Translations under genes and position numbers: made by a program
In this document: piece after piece, positions 41,356 through 51,829 of the stretch
Numbering within the stretch: the first letter of the stretch is position 1
Layout: the number at the start of each line of letters is the position of its first letter
The notes under the pieces: generated by a model
What the model saw: only the letters and a program-made list of their open reading frames with translations
What the model was told of the DNA's origin: nothing
The model's database searches: none
Origin: Micrasema longulum
Taxonomy: Eukaryota; Arthropoda; Insecta; Trichoptera; Brachycentridae
Direction: 5' to 3'
NCBI GenBank assembly: GCA_022494885.1
Contig: JAGVSM010005059.1
Span: 1 to 64,000 of the forward strand
DNA: 64,000 nt

Positions 41356-41650
41356 CACCATATTTAGAGCAAGTGTGCGAGGATTTAATTTGCTCCACAG
41401 ATACCAAGCTGAAGATGGCTGCAGAGAATAGAGACCAATCGATGAGTTAGGCCAGTTAAACTCTTTATAATATTTAAAAATGAATAAACGTGTAACTTTA
41501 AAAAATATATCTAATTTAAGAGTGCACCTTCCTTTGCTATTAATAAGTTTTTTGTCTATAAAGGATGATTGAGAAAACGCGTTGTTTCTTAAAACGGTTA
41601 AACACACATTTCCGTCAATATCACAAGTTTGGTAGAATTTCATTAAATTT
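41356..41650 (-). pseudogene. Unrecognised minus-strand frame, possibly LINE-derived
   Basis: The frame reads MKFYQTCDIDGNVCLTVLRN, SSFIDKKLINSKGRCTLKLD and ending near LWSKLNPRTLALNMVYT, where SINE S1 has entered. The composition is like that of the neighbouring LINE frames, but no diagnostic motif was found. Listed because it is open for about 95 codons up to the SINE junction. Confidence 0.3.
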
Positions 41651-41784
41651 TTTTATCTACAAAATAAACGCGGACCATATTCTCGGTTGTATGAAATAAT
41701 CGGTTTTCAGGTAACAGTCCAGGGACTATGAAATATCCTAGTGTAAAAATACCCATTTAAATAAGTATTTTTTATTTAACAAAT

Positions 41785-42385
41785 TACAACAGGGATAGAG
41801 AATACCTTAAATAAGGGAATATGGAAGTCAAGGCATTTACAGGGCTTATGACCTGACATTGGCTGGTTTAAGTGGCCACTTTACACACTGTGTAACATTC
41901 ACCATTCTGCCCATGTTTGAACATCCACATTTCCTCAACTCTTCCATCTTTGACTTTTGTGAAGTAAAGGAGCTGAAACCTTTATGACGTTGGTGAGATT
42001 CATCCGGCTGAACCAAATCACCTACTAGGCAACGCCTGGAAACAATTTTCCAATTTTTATACCTCTTCTTTTACCAGGTAGTAATTCAACAATGTTTGAT
42101 TATGTCCAAATGCTTGCAGACTGGCTGGATTTCCTCCCTAGGGAGTTCATATTTAAATTTATTTCCACTGAGAGGAAAAACATTTTTGAGAAGGGAATGT
42201 GGGAGTCTAGGCATTTACAGGGCTTATGACCTGTCATTGGCTGGTTTAAGTGGCCACTTTACACACTGTGTAACATTCACCATTCTTCCCATGTTTGAAA
42301 TAAATTAAAATATGAACAACTCCCTAGGGAGAAAATCCAGCCAGTCTGCAAGCATTTGGACATACTCAAACATTGTTAAAAACAA
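41785..42385 (+). mobile_element. Repeat M, two copies, the second with long inverted ends
   Basis: Copy 1 (41785-42150): TTACAACAGGGATAGAGAAT, ACAGGGCTTATGACCTGACA, TTCCTCAACTCTTCCATC, GGCAACGCCTGGAAACAA. Copy 2 lies between inverted arms: 42082-42155 (ACAATGTTTGATTATGTCCA, AATGCTTGCAGACTGGCTGG, TTTCCTCCCTAGGGAG) and 42303-42385 (CTCCCTAGGGAGAAAATCCA, GCCAGTCTGCAAGCATTTGG). The CTCCCTAGGGAG inside each arm is itself a perfect palindrome. Non-coding; class unknown. Confidence 0.7.
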
Positions 42386-42514
42386 AGTTGTTTATATTTA
42401 TTTTATTATAATCAATTACCACCACAGGTATTTGAAACTCGAGCCTTTCTATGATTTAATTTGACTGGGGATTTTAAACACCTTGATTTTGCACGTCAAC
42501 CTCATCCATTTATA

Positions 42515-43640
42515 CTATTTATTTATTATATATACGGCCTAAGCCAATTACAACAGTTACATAAAGAAACATAAATGCAAGAAACTGAACATCAAACTAT
42601 TTAGCAAAGACAAACAAGGGCAAAACAATAATTGTATACATTATGTTCTTCATCTCTGTTGTAATATGTTAATATAAACAGCTCCCTAGGGAGTTGAATC
42701 CAGTCCTTGTCTACAAAAATTTGGATCAACTCAAAATATTGTTGATAAATTACCTGGTCCATGAAGAAGTATAGAAATTGAAAAAATAATATTTTCAGGC
42801 GTTGTCTAGTATGTAGGTGAAATAATTCAATTAGATGAATCTCACCCGCATAAATAAAAGTTTCAGCTCTTTAACTTCACAAACATCAACAGGTGAAAGA
42901 ATTGAATGAATATAGATGTTCAAATATACGCAGAATTGTGAATGTTACACAGTGTGTAAAGTGGCCACTTAAACCAGCCATTGACAGGTCATAAGCCCTG
43001 TAGATGCCTAGACTTCTTTATTACCTTTCTTAAATGTTCTTCATCTCTGTTGTAAAATGTTAATATAAACAGCTCCCCAGGGAGTTGAATCCAGTCCTTG
43101 TCTACAAAAATTTGGACAAACTCAAAATATTGCCAGTTACAACAGTTACGTGAAGAGACATAAATGCAAGAAACTGAACAAAAAGAACATAAAACCATTT
43201 AGCAAAGACAAACAAGGGCAAAACAATAATTATATACAATATATTCCTAAAAACGAAAGACCTAAGACTTCGAGCTAAACCATGCCATTCCAACTTCATC
43301 CCACACGAAGAATTCCAAGTCGTGTGATGAATTGACTAATCTACACATTCTGGACACTGGGGCATAAAAACCAAAGTTGCTCTTAGAAGATTTTATAAAT
43401 AGCAGATTTTGACTTCTGGTGACACGGTTGGGAATATGGTTCAAAACCTAATCAGTATTGTGTGTTGAAGTACCGAAAATAATTTAATACGAGTAATATG
43501 TATCCGAAAATGAATGTGTTTAATTAAAAAAATCAAAACATCAAATCCGGCTCGAAAGGACCAGAGATTCAAACGATTCGCTATCTCTGTCTCCGGCGTG
43601 TTATTTGCGTAAGTCCATCTCACTGGCCGCTACATGTTGT
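42515..43640 (-). mobile_element. LINE K, interrupted by repeat M
   Basis: The minus-strand frames 43441-43623 and 43262-43444 read NTPETEIANRLNLWSFRAGF, IPNRVTRSQNLLFIKSSKSN and FGFYAPVSRMCRLVNS, the C-terminal block seen in LINEs E and J. The 3' part continues at 43138-43240 and again at 42553-42645, which are two copies of the same roughly 100 bp (AATGCAAGAAACTGAACA, TTTAGCAAAGACAAACAAGG). M sequence lies between them. Confidence 0.65.
42646..43137 (-). repeat. Repeat M with a partial direct copy
   Basis: CATCTCTGTTGTAATATGTT, AACAGCTCCCTAGGGAGTTG and AATCCAGTCCTTGTCTACAA at 42651 recur at 43030 with two or three changes. Between them lie GCGTTGTCTAGTATGTAGGT, GTGTGTAAAGTGGCCACTTA and GACAGGTCATAAGCCCTGTA. 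It resembles an M unit of about 376 bp followed by the start of another. Confidence 0.7.
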
Positions 43641-43646
43641 CGGCTA

Positions 43647-43891
43647 AAGCTAGGGTTTCCTAGGACAGCGGTGCCCGTATCTTAACGGCCGTAGTGAACG
43701 GTGATGCGGTGGGAAGCCGTCGTAACGTCGTCTAGAGAGTGGTTTCCTAGGGAAACGGTGTTAAATGGTGTTGATAACACCGTTTTCCTAGAAAACCACA
43801 CTCTAGTCATCGTTACGACGGCTGTCCACCGCATCACCGTTCACTACGGCCGTTAAAATACGGGCACCGCTGTCCTAGGAAACCCTAGCTT
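43647..43891. mobile_element. 245-bp foldback element, TA-flanked
   Basis: Almost the whole element is an inverted repeat: AAGCTAGGGTTTCCTAGGAC, AGCGGTGCCCGTATCTTAAC, GGCCGTAGTGAACGGTGATG and TCTAGAGAGTGGTTTCCTAG are each matched on the right side. TA lies at 43645-43646 and 43892-43893. GC-rich compared with its surroundings. A relative at 54362-54584 inserted into a LINE. No coding capacity; TA target suggests a Tc1/mariner-type mobiliser, which is an inference. Confidence 0.85.
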
Positions 43892-43893
43892 TA

Positions 43894-44337
43894 CGGCCTT
43901 CGCAATCCCCAGATATTATAAAAATACAATATTTGCTCAACAATATCTCGGCCCACGATCAGCCCGAAAGGGGACGGAAGGGTACACAATCATTTGAAGA
44001 CCCAGAAGGGTCGCCCTGCCTGACCTCAGAAAGGGCCGAAGGGTACCTTTATTCATTGATTTCATTTATTAACACTTGACTGGCGAGTTTTTTCATCTTT
44101 CGACGTTGGCGGGGGTCGAAAAGGAACATCAGAATTTTTGATTTGTCATATCTGAGAACTCACAACCCCTCATAATAAAAGTGGATACTTAAATCGCTCC
44201 ATGAAAATAACGTTTTTTTTGTACATTCGAAAATCATTAATTTATTACTAGCTTTGTGACCAACGGCCTCGCTCGCATTGTATAAGGGAAAAAGCTAATT
44301 GATTCATTAATATTTGAAATATATATATATATTAAAA
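43894..44337. other. Unassigned
   Basis: 43960-44045 has short imperfect repeats around GGGACGGAAGGGTAC and GGGCCGAAGGGTACC. The remainder to the SINE is AT-rich without partners. Confidence 0.35.
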
Positions 44338-44545
44338 TTTGAATCGGGTAGTGGTCCCGTGGCTAGTGTTGCGGACTCACGGGCCAGAGGCCCGAGGTTC
44401 AAACCCCACTCTAACCCAACTTGATTTCCATTTTCTAATAATGAGTTATTTACAACTCCTTGAAAATGGCCACCAAAATCGAAATATTTGTGTAAATTAT
44501 AAGAACGCTAATATTTATTTTTCTTTAAAAAATAATCATATATAA
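44338..44545 (+). mobile_element. tRNA-derived SINE S2, best copy
   Basis: The head (GGTAGTGGTCCCGTGGCTAG, TGTTGCGGACTCACGG, B box GGTTCAAACCCC) is followed by the body AACTTGATTTCCATTTTCTA, TGAGTTATTTACAACTCC, AAATGGCCACC and ATAAGAACGCTAATATTTAT, with an A-rich end. It defines the family seen at 11535, 14722 and 25083. It has the single GAGTTATTTACAACTC site that is duplicated around the M element at 14795. Confidence 0.88.
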
Positions 44546-44689
44546 AGTAGCCCGTATCAATTGCCAGTTTTACATTTATCGCTATGCAAAAAAAACGATC
44601 CTTATGTTTATTGCGACGTAGAATCGTTATTCCGTTTTAATTTTTTTTATATTCTATTTTTATTTTTTTATATTATAATTTTTTTCAGG

Positions 44690-44835
44690 ATGAAAAGGTG
44701 CCCATGACATTTTTCATCTCTCTGGCTATCCTTAAATGAAAAAAATACGTTGATCGGTTGCTCCGATGCGACGTGAACACAAATATGCAGAAAAACACCC
44801 TTTCGCATTAATATCATGACTCAAGCTAATACTCA
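44690..44835 (+). repeat. RTE-like 3' tail
   Basis: TTGATCGGTTGCTCCGATGC, GACGTGAACACAAATATGCA and CCCTTTCGCATTAATATCAT match 45175-45290 and 45445-45555. A run of CAAACAAAC-type sequence ending in TTTCGCATTTATAATAT is characteristic of RTE elements and their SINEs in arthropods. Confidence 0.6.
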
Positions 44836-45174
44836 TATGAAATCCTGCTATAAAATCAAAACAAAAAGTAAATCAAAATAACCAATGTTTAATTGTTAAT
44901 AAGAAGCTTGACTTTATAATAATTATTCATGTTTTGTAAACCAATCTTGTATTAATAATAATATTTAAACATTTGCACTAAATAAGTATCACTTAGTATA
45001 CAATTCAATAAAAAAATCAGGTAAATTTTTAAACATGAAACAAAATTGATTCCGTTTGACATTCCTCCCTCCTTACCGCCTACTCATTTTAAATAATGAT
45101 TCTTACTATTTATATATATATATATTATTTTAATATTTTTTTTATTCGTGATAAAAATAGTATTCTGTTTAACT

Positions 45175-45385
45175 CCTCACCTCCTCCGGCTATCCCTATG
45201 CAAAAAAAAATAAATCAATCGGTCGCTCTGTTGAAACGTGAAAGAAACACAAACAAGCAAACAAACACACTTTCGCATTAAAAATAATTTTCAGAAGGGA
45301 GTTGGAAGTCTAGGCATCTACAGGGCTTATGACCCGTCATTGGCTGGTTTGAGTGATCACTTTACACATTCTGTAACATTCACCA
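45175..45385 (+). repeat. RTE-like 3' tail joined to repeat M
   Basis: 45175-45290: ATCGGTCGCTCTGTTGAAAC, GAAAGAAACACAAACAAGCA and CACTTTCGCATTAAAAAT. Directly after it, 45291-45385 is an M core (GGAAGTCTAGGCATCTACAG, TTGAGTGATCACTTTACACA). Confidence 0.65.
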
Positions 45386-45444
45386 TTTCGCTTATTTATT
45401 TATTTATATGCGGCATTTCTGTCAATTACATATATAAAGTTTAA

Positions 45445-45890
45445 AAAGCGCTTGAACTATCCATATGCCAAAAAATATATACCAATCGGTTGCTCCGTTG
45501 AGACGTGAAAGAAACACAAACAAGCAAACAAATACACTTTCGCATTTATAATATTTTTGAGAAGGGAGATGGAAGTCTAGGCATTTACAGGGCTTATGAC
45601 CCGTCATTGGCTGGTTTAAGTAGTCACTATACACACTGTGTAACATTCACCGTTTTGCCTTTGTTTGAACATCCATATTTCTTCAATTTGTTGATTCTAG
45701 TAAAGTTACAGAAAAACCTTTATTGTTGTGAAGTGATTCATCTGACTGAATTTTTTCACATACTAGGCAACGCCTGAAAATAATTTTCCAATTATTAAAC
45801 CTCTTCTTGGACCAGTTGGTTTTATTACAATATTTGAGTTTGTCCAAATGACTTCACTTTAAACATTGTGTAACATTCCCCATTTTGCTT
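45445..45890 (+). repeat. RTE-like 3' tail joined to a longer repeat M
   Basis: 45445-45555: AATCGGTTGCTCCGTTGAGA, CACTTTCGCATTTATAAT; then M (GGGAGATGGAAGTCTAGGCA, ACCGTTTTGCCTTTGTTTGA, AGGCAACGCCTGAAAATAAT) to about 45890. The same tail-to-M junction occurs twice within 300 bp, so the pair was probably duplicated together or M repeatedly entered the same tail. Confidence 0.65.
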
Positions 45891-46119
45891 ATTTATTTAC
45901 GGCATTTCTGCCATTTACGCATATGTAGTTTAAAGAGTGCTAAAATGCTAAAATAAAAATAATAAAACATCGAGTATGATATATATTAATATACTCGTAC
46001 TATAAACATTCTAAATAACTTGAAATTCATACATATTTCAACGTAATTATAAAATAACAAAATACTTTAATCAATCAAATTATAACTATTCTAACCCAAT
46101 CTCCTGAAGTTATATTTAA

Positions 46120-46565
46120 ACATCAACATTTCCTCAACTCTTCCGTTTGTTAACATTTCGACATGCTTAAAAATTTGTTGAATTAACTAACAGGTAAAAG
46201 AAAAAGTATAAAAGTTGTAAAATTGTTTTCAGTCGTTGCCAAATAGGTGAATTGGTTCAGCCGGATAAATCTTGCCCACATGATAAAAAGATTTCAGCTT
46301 TTACTTCAAAAAAGTCGACAGATGGAAGATTTGAGGAAGTGTGTTTGTTTGAACATAGGCAGAAAAATTAATGTTACACAGTGTGTAAATTGGCTATTTA
46401 AACCAGCCAATGACCGATCTTGAGCTCTGTAAATGCTTATAGTTCTATACCCCCTTCTCAAAAATATTTTCTCTCTCTGCCGCAACAAATTTATATCATC
46501 CAATGACAGGTCATGAGTCCTGTAAATGCCTCGACTTCTCCATTTTCCTTCCAAAATGCTTCCCT
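46120..46565 (-). repeat. Repeat M, near full length, rearranged ends
   Basis: Minus orientation: TTTTCAGTCGTTGCCAAATA, GGTGAATTGGTTCAGCCGGA, GTTACACAGTGTGTAAATTG, AACCAGCCAATGACCGATCT, then a second AATGACAGGTCATGAGTCCT. The left edge carries a plus-orientation piece (TCAACATTTCCTCAACTCTT). Confidence 0.65.
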
Positions 46566-46574
46566 CTCTAAAAC

Positions 46575-47265
46575 GATAGTTTTATTTATTTATTAAAAGA
46601 AAACAACAGCCATTACATCAAAAAAATAAACATTTACAAATAAACCAAAATTATAGGCCAATTATAGTTTTCTATACATTACTAAATACAATGTCAAAAA
46701 AAGAAGAAAAAAAAGCGTACACTGAAATAGCCACTCCGTATTATTCCACACGTAAAAAATAAATAAAATATTACAATAATAATGAAATAAAAAAAAAATC
46801 CATACGGAGTAATACCAATAGTAATATCAGCCCTTCCTTCTTTCTTCTTTCAAACAAGAGAAAATAATTACAATATCAAAGTGCACAAAAAACAAAATAT
46901 TAGGTTGGTACAGTTAGATTAAATTGTAATTACTATTTTTGATCAGGGTCTAGCATTTTCTTTAAATTTGTTTAAAGTGAGGAAACATATCTATTTCAGC
47001 AAAAATCGTGTTATAATTATTTAAAATTCTGGTCAAAGATGCATTCTTATGATTATTCGCGCTTGAAATACCAACATGAAATAATCGTTGCAGCCGAGCT
47101 GTACGTTGAGGAATACGAATTTTATTTTTTTCAGGCAGTTGAGGGCAATCTAAGTTATAATGACATATTTTGTAAAGGAAAGCAGTATCATTGATGTCTT
47201 CTAGATTGTAAGGCATCGATTTTATGATGTACTGCAGCTTCTTCATAGTTATTTCAATGTAAATA
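46575..47265 (-). mobile_element. LINE L, C-terminus and 3' end
   Basis: The minus-strand frame 46962-47246 reads MPYNLEDINDTAFLYKICHY, NLDCPQLPEKNKIRIPQRTA, RLQRLFHVGISSANNHKNAS and LTRILNNYNTIFAEIDMF. DCP.L...I.IP.RTAR...LFHV is the CR1/Jockey-like C-terminal signature also seen in LINEs B, D and N. The 3' edge has TTTATTTATTAAAAGAAAAC (A-rich tail in sense). Confidence 0.82.
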
Positions 47266-47277
47266 TTGACGATAGTT

Positions 47278-48025
47278 TAGGTAATATTATTTTGGTATGT
47301 ATATATATTTACATATTTATACACACACAATTCTGGGTTTTTTTTATCCCAAGGGGGAGTAGGTATATTATAATTTATATCACTACAGAGATGGGTAGAA
47401 TTTTTGTTTCAAGATTATGGATATTCGAGCGTTTACAGGGCTTATGACCTGTCATAGGTTGGGTTCAAGTGGCCACTTTTATGTAGAATTCTACAACATT
47501 CCCCATTCCGCTTATTAGCGAATATCCATATCGGTGACATTTTTGGTTTTAGTATATATGTCATGAAACAGGGAAAGCTTTCGCTAGCGCGTTTGGAGCG
47601 CCATCTATGTATTTGATATTGAGGTTAAGCATTAAAGCAAATTACTTTATTTATGTAGCTAAGACTCTATCCGAGTTAAATTAATTACTAGTAATCGCCT
47701 GCAGATAACACTCTGCAATTTTATTGACTTAATTTTGACCAGATCATGTTTACACAATATTATTTTGGTATGTATATATATTTACATATTTATACACACA
47801 CAATTCTGGTTTTTTTTTATCCCAAGGGGGAGTAGGTATATTATTATTTATATCACTACAGAGATGGGTAGAATTTTTGTTTCAAGATTATGGATATTCG
47901 AGCGTTTACAGGGCTTATGACCTGTCATAGGTTGGGTTCAAGTGGCCACTTTTATGTAGAATTCTACAACATTCCCCATTTCGCCAAATTCTACCCATCT
48001 CTGTAGTGATATAAATAATGATAGT
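47278..48025 (+). repeat. Tandem duplication (479 bp) carrying repeat M2
   Basis: 47278-47520 and 47757-47985 are almost identical, including non-repeat sequence (TATTTTGGTATGTATATATA, TATCCCAAGGGGGAGTAGG) and the M2 core (GAGCGTTTACAGGGCTTATG). Copy 2 ends with the inverted end CTACCCATCTCTGTAGTGAT matching ATCACTACAGAGATGGGTAG at its start, so M2 has inverted termini and is about 180 bp. Copy 1 instead continues into GCTTATTAGCGAATATCC as at 27040. Confidence 0.75.
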
Positions 48026-48367
48026 TTAGGTGATTCAATTTTTTTTTTAATTCTTTCAATTCTCGAAATATACTCATATTTCAATTCTTTTTATCTGGTT
48101 TTCCCATCTGCCGTGTTTTTCAAGGTGTTAAGGAATTTTTCTCCACGTTGCGTTGACTTAAACGTCCAATTAACTTGTAATGACTCAACTCTTGGTTAAA
48201 GCAGTTTCACCTGTATGTTAGACCTTTAACTGACCGTGAAATAGCGAACTACATAATATTTGAGTTTAGCCGATAGCAAATAAATATTTAAAAAAGTACA
48301 ACTTAACCGACGAATTTATTTATTTTCTAACGCATAGTGTTAGGGAGAAATTAATGAAAGTCCTTTC
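48026..48367. other. Unassigned
   Basis: AT-rich, no recognised partner or coding signal. Confidence 0.35.
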
Positions 48368-48517
48368 CATAGAATTAAGAATAGTCCAGATACCGCATAC
48401 GCACATCAAACAGAGGGCGACTAAACTACTCTTAAACGAGTAGTTTTACGTTTTGACCCATTAGTTTATTTGTAGACGTCGCTCAGTACGCAACTCCCGA
48501 TTTGGATTCAACTATTT

Positions 48518-48976
48518 TTTTATTTTTTTTGTTTGTAAATTTGTTTCCAAAAAATACACATACTTAATATCAGGGAATCTATATAAAACCAATTAATGTA
48601 AAATGAAAACGGAGTGTTTTCTGTTTATGATAGTCTATCTAACATGGCACAGCCTGTTCTAAGATGGAGATTTTCTATCTTTAGAGCATAAGTAGTCCTA
48701 TACTAATAAAACAATAACATAAAAAAGAAAAAAATAAACTACTTACTTATAAATGCCTAGCTAATCAAATGTAAGAAATTAAAAATTGTTAATATACAAA
48801 TATAAAGTATGTGCCAAGAGTACATGTTATTTAAACATAAATAATTTAGTGCAATATATAATTAAACAAATATATGCATAAAAATATAAATAATATGTGT
48901 ACCAATTATATAAAGTACTACGTTTATTGATTTACATATATTTTTCAAAAAAATCTCTCGCTGCACTATTTATATA
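48518..48976 (-). mobile_element. LINE F 3' end inserted in P-like copy 2
   Basis: Reverse of 34100-34345 joined to 35263-35440: CATGGCACAGCCTGTTCTAA, GATGGAGATTTTCTAT, AAATGCCTAGCTAATCAAAT and AAAAAATCTCTCGCTGCAC. The two halves of LINE F are contiguous here, which proves that the RTE fragment at 34350-35262 is an insertion. ACTAT flanks both sides. Confidence 0.78.
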
Positions 48977-48978
48977 CT

Positions 48979-49480
48979 ATGTCGTGTAGTATCGTTTTAA
49001 AGTGAAGAAATGCTGCTGGGATCAACAAGAAACAGGATAGGATCACATTTCATATGTGAGTAACAAATGCATGTGTTAGTAGCAAATGCATGACTCAAAA
49101 AATTTATTATGTTTCCATCTGTCAGATTGTCAAAGAAAACAAATCAGACTTTTTGTTATTGTCGCCAGGGAAGTCAATTTTTTACGCTGCTTTTTATAAA
49201 TAAGAACATTGGTTTTAATTAATTTAGTGGAATTTTAGCTTCCCTACTGATGAAAGAAGGAAAACGGAGTGGATGAAAATGGTACAAAAAGGACGGCGAG
49301 ATAAGTTTTGGAAACCAACAAAGCGAAGCATAATTTGCTCGATGCATTTTGAGGAAAAATGATTTTATGACACTAAAGATCATTTATCTAAATGTAAAAC
49401 TCTAATGATTAGTTCTGTTTCTAAAAGGAAATATTATATTAAGCTAACTCAACAAAGGGAAATTAAAACTATCGGGTAGA
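48979..49480 (+). pseudogene. THAP-domain N-terminus of P-like transposase, two exons
   Basis: Exon 1 (48979-49055) ends ..KKQDRITFHI with donor GTGAGT. The intron is 49056-49238, and exon 2 starts after TTTTAG and reads FPTDERRKTEWMKMVQKGRR, DKFWKPTKRSIICSMHFEE. The joined TFHIFP, the invariant W, the P of WKPTK, and C-x2-H (CSMH) are the THAP zinc-finger landmarks. A TGA replaces the second Cys codon of exon 1 and another TGA follows HFEEK, so it is dead. THAP domains give P-type transposases sequence-specific DNA binding. Phase-2 intron position agrees in copy 1. Confidence 0.8.
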
Positions 49481-49611
49481 CTCTATTGATATTTTCTTAT
49501 TGAAAAGGTATTATTTATAGGAATGAGGAAATCGGTCAAATGTTTTACTGGAAAAAAATGTTGATGTCTTTCTCTCGAAAATTGTCGAAAGGCTTTCTTT
49601 TGGACAGGGCA

Positions 49612-49730
49612 TAATGTTGAATGTTACACAGTGTGTAAAGTGGCCACTTAAACCATCCATTGATAGGTCATAAGCCCTGTAGATGCCTAGACTTATATAT
49701 TACCTTTAAACTCAAAATATTGTCAAATTA
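49612..49730 (-). repeat. Repeat M, partial
   Basis: TTGAATGTTACACAGTGTGT, AAAGTGGCCACTTAAACCAT, GATAGGTCATAAGCCCTGTA, and GATGCCTAGACTTATATATT follow the M core in reverse. Confidence 0.7.
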
Positions 49731-50504
49731 AAACTCTGAATGTTCGAGTGTGGAAGAAGAGATAGTCCCCAGTGGCCGCAGACCCCCACCCCCTGGAAAG
49801 TCTCACCACAAACCTTACAGGAAGAGGTCCGTTCATACTTGTTTTGATTTTTCATTCATTATCTTGCATCCTGTGTATTGACAGTCCCAGGGAACGAATG
49901 TACTATAGATATCGATTTATTTAACTCTACTTCGAGGCACTTCAAATACGTAAAAACAAAAAACAAAACAACATCTTGTAGAACAGAATTTTTTCTTTCG
50001 CATGACGTATAACTTTTACTATTCGTTTTACTTTCGGTGATCATCTTTGAATTTGGAAAAAAAAGACGCAACTTATGCCCAGTATAATTTTATCGCTCGT
50101 GACAAGTCCTTCTGACTTATCGCTATGTGAATAACGTGATGATCAAAGACAGGCAGTCGTCAGAGAGACCTTGATGCTGTCCTTGTCCAACATACGGCCA
50201 TAGTAGTGACGGCTTACGTTCGGAAGTTTAGCCGACAACGCCGGATAAAGATCGTGTTGATAATGGCACAGTCATTAGGCTGGATGTGGCAACCTATGAA
50301 GCGATACTGCTGATGTCTAGACCTACATTCCATTCTGAAATAGGTTTTCCGTTTTCACTGAACTTATATCAATGGGTGTTTTTGGGTTCCGTTCAATTAA
50401 GGGTAGCATGTTACCCTGACAGCTTACCCTTTACATACAAGGATCTTGTTCCGGAATAATTAGCAATAGCGCATGGAATTCGTTATGATATATTTTAAGC
50501 CGCA
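49731..50504. other. Unassigned
   Basis: No recognisable domain in the short open frames; no repeat partner. Confidence 0.35.
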
Positions 50505-51230
50505 ATAAGAATGCTAAATAAAATTGATAAAATAAACATGCAAACAAATCGAGTCCTTTTAAGTGTGAGCATAGATAATATAACGCTTCACCACTCAAAA
50601 TACAGATCCTTTTTCATCTACATTAATAAATCTTCTCATGCGTACACGCTGATTGTTTCGAATATCGACTTGACGACTCCATCTTCAAGTTTTTGTTAGA
50701 TTTGGCCGAGATTCACTCTGGCAAGGTGTTTTTATTATCTGCAGTGTCCTCTAATGGCTCTACTGATAACTTTCACATCTTTATCATAAGCTCGAAAGTC
50801 CTGGGTGGGCTTTTGCTCAATCCAGGAATCTCCTCCACTCTTGCAGGTCTACTCCCCTTCATCTCCAGTTTCCTACTTCCGACATTGTCATATCTGCGCT
50901 GACGCAGTCCATCAATCGCATTTTAGGCCTTTCTGGTCTTCGTTGTCCTTGTGGCACAGAGACAGTCAGGCGTTTTATGGAATTTTCGTCTTCTATTATA
51001 ATTATGTGGCCAGCCCATCGATTGATTACATCGTGCGCTCGGTAGTATAGCTCTCTATGGAAGCGACGACGCCAATGGTTGTTTTCTCTTACAGGGCCAT
51101 AGATAACTCTGAGGATTCTTCTTTCGATAACTCTCACATGGTTTTGGTCATTTATCATCAGGTCGAATACAAACCTTGCGAGTTCTCCTTTGGCAATTTT
51201 TGTGCTGCCCATTTGACTTTTGCCTAGATT
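50505..51230 (-). mobile_element. RTE-like LINE fragment
   Basis: The minus-strand frame 50859-51212 reads HVRVIERRILRVIYGPVREN, NHWRRRFHRELYYRAHDVIN, RWAGHIIIIEDENSIKRLTV and RPERPKMRLMDCVSADMTM, the C-terminal region of RTE-type LINEs (ERRILR.I.GPV.EN..WRRR...ELY, RWAGH). The 3' part near 50590-50700 resembles 34470-34560. Confidence 0.82.
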
Positions 51231-51231
51231 A

Positions 51232-51827
51232 TCTAATTATCTAGAAGCTTAAAATGTTTATTAAATGGCACTTCAGCCCATATTAGGCCTTGGCCTTCAT
51301 TAACTTTCACTTTTAACTCCTTATGTCATCTACTGCAACATTCCAGTTCATCCAATAGTTGGGATACACCCTTTTTTCGTCATCTTCCCACCGCAGCATC
51401 GGTTGACCGACCTTCTTTCTACCTCATGAGTGTCCAAATAAGACTCTTTTTGGTACCCGTGATGATGGCACTCTCTGCACATGTCTGGCCCATCTCAGCT
51501 TATTAGTCATATGTGTACTGAGAGCCTGGGAGCTTTATTAATGTCGTACATTCCTTCGTTTTATCTAATTCTCCATATGTTTCCATTATTCACTGGACCC
51601 AGGATTTTACGTAGTTCTCTCCTCTTAAAGATGTCCAGCACCTCAGCAGACTTTGCTGTTAGTTTCCACGCCTCACACCCGTACAAAACCACCGTTCTGA
51701 TAAAAATTTTGTATTGGGTGATGTTTACCTTTCTATGAACACTTGTAGACTTAAACACTGGTAAGGAAGAATGTTTTTATTGATAGTAAAGCCCAGGCTT
51801 ATAAAGTCTTCTTCATCTTCAAAAATA
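51232..51827 (-). mobile_element. Second RTE-like LINE fragment
   Basis: The minus-strand frame 51561-51758 reads STSVHRKVNITQYKIFIRTV, VLYGCEAWKLTAKSAEVLDI and FKRRELRKILGPVNNGNIWR. After a frame change it continues as HVQRVPSSRVPKRVLFGH and QPMLRWEDD. RTVVLYGCEAWxLT is a widespread RTE/CR1-type block. It is followed on its right by a mariner insertion. Confidence 0.8.
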
Positions 51828-51829
51828 TA

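Larger units (their letters stand above)
48368..49600 (+). mobile_element. P-like (THAP) transposon, copy 2, 5' half
   Basis: Starts CATAGAATTAAGAATAGTCC, the same 31-bp end as copy 1, followed by shared subterminal sequence (CCGCATACGCACATCAAACA, CTTTGTAGACGTC-like). A LINE F 3' end has inserted at 48518-48976. The THAP gene part follows (48979-49480). The right terminus was not found before repeat M at 49612, so the right end is uncertain. Confidence 0.65.
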
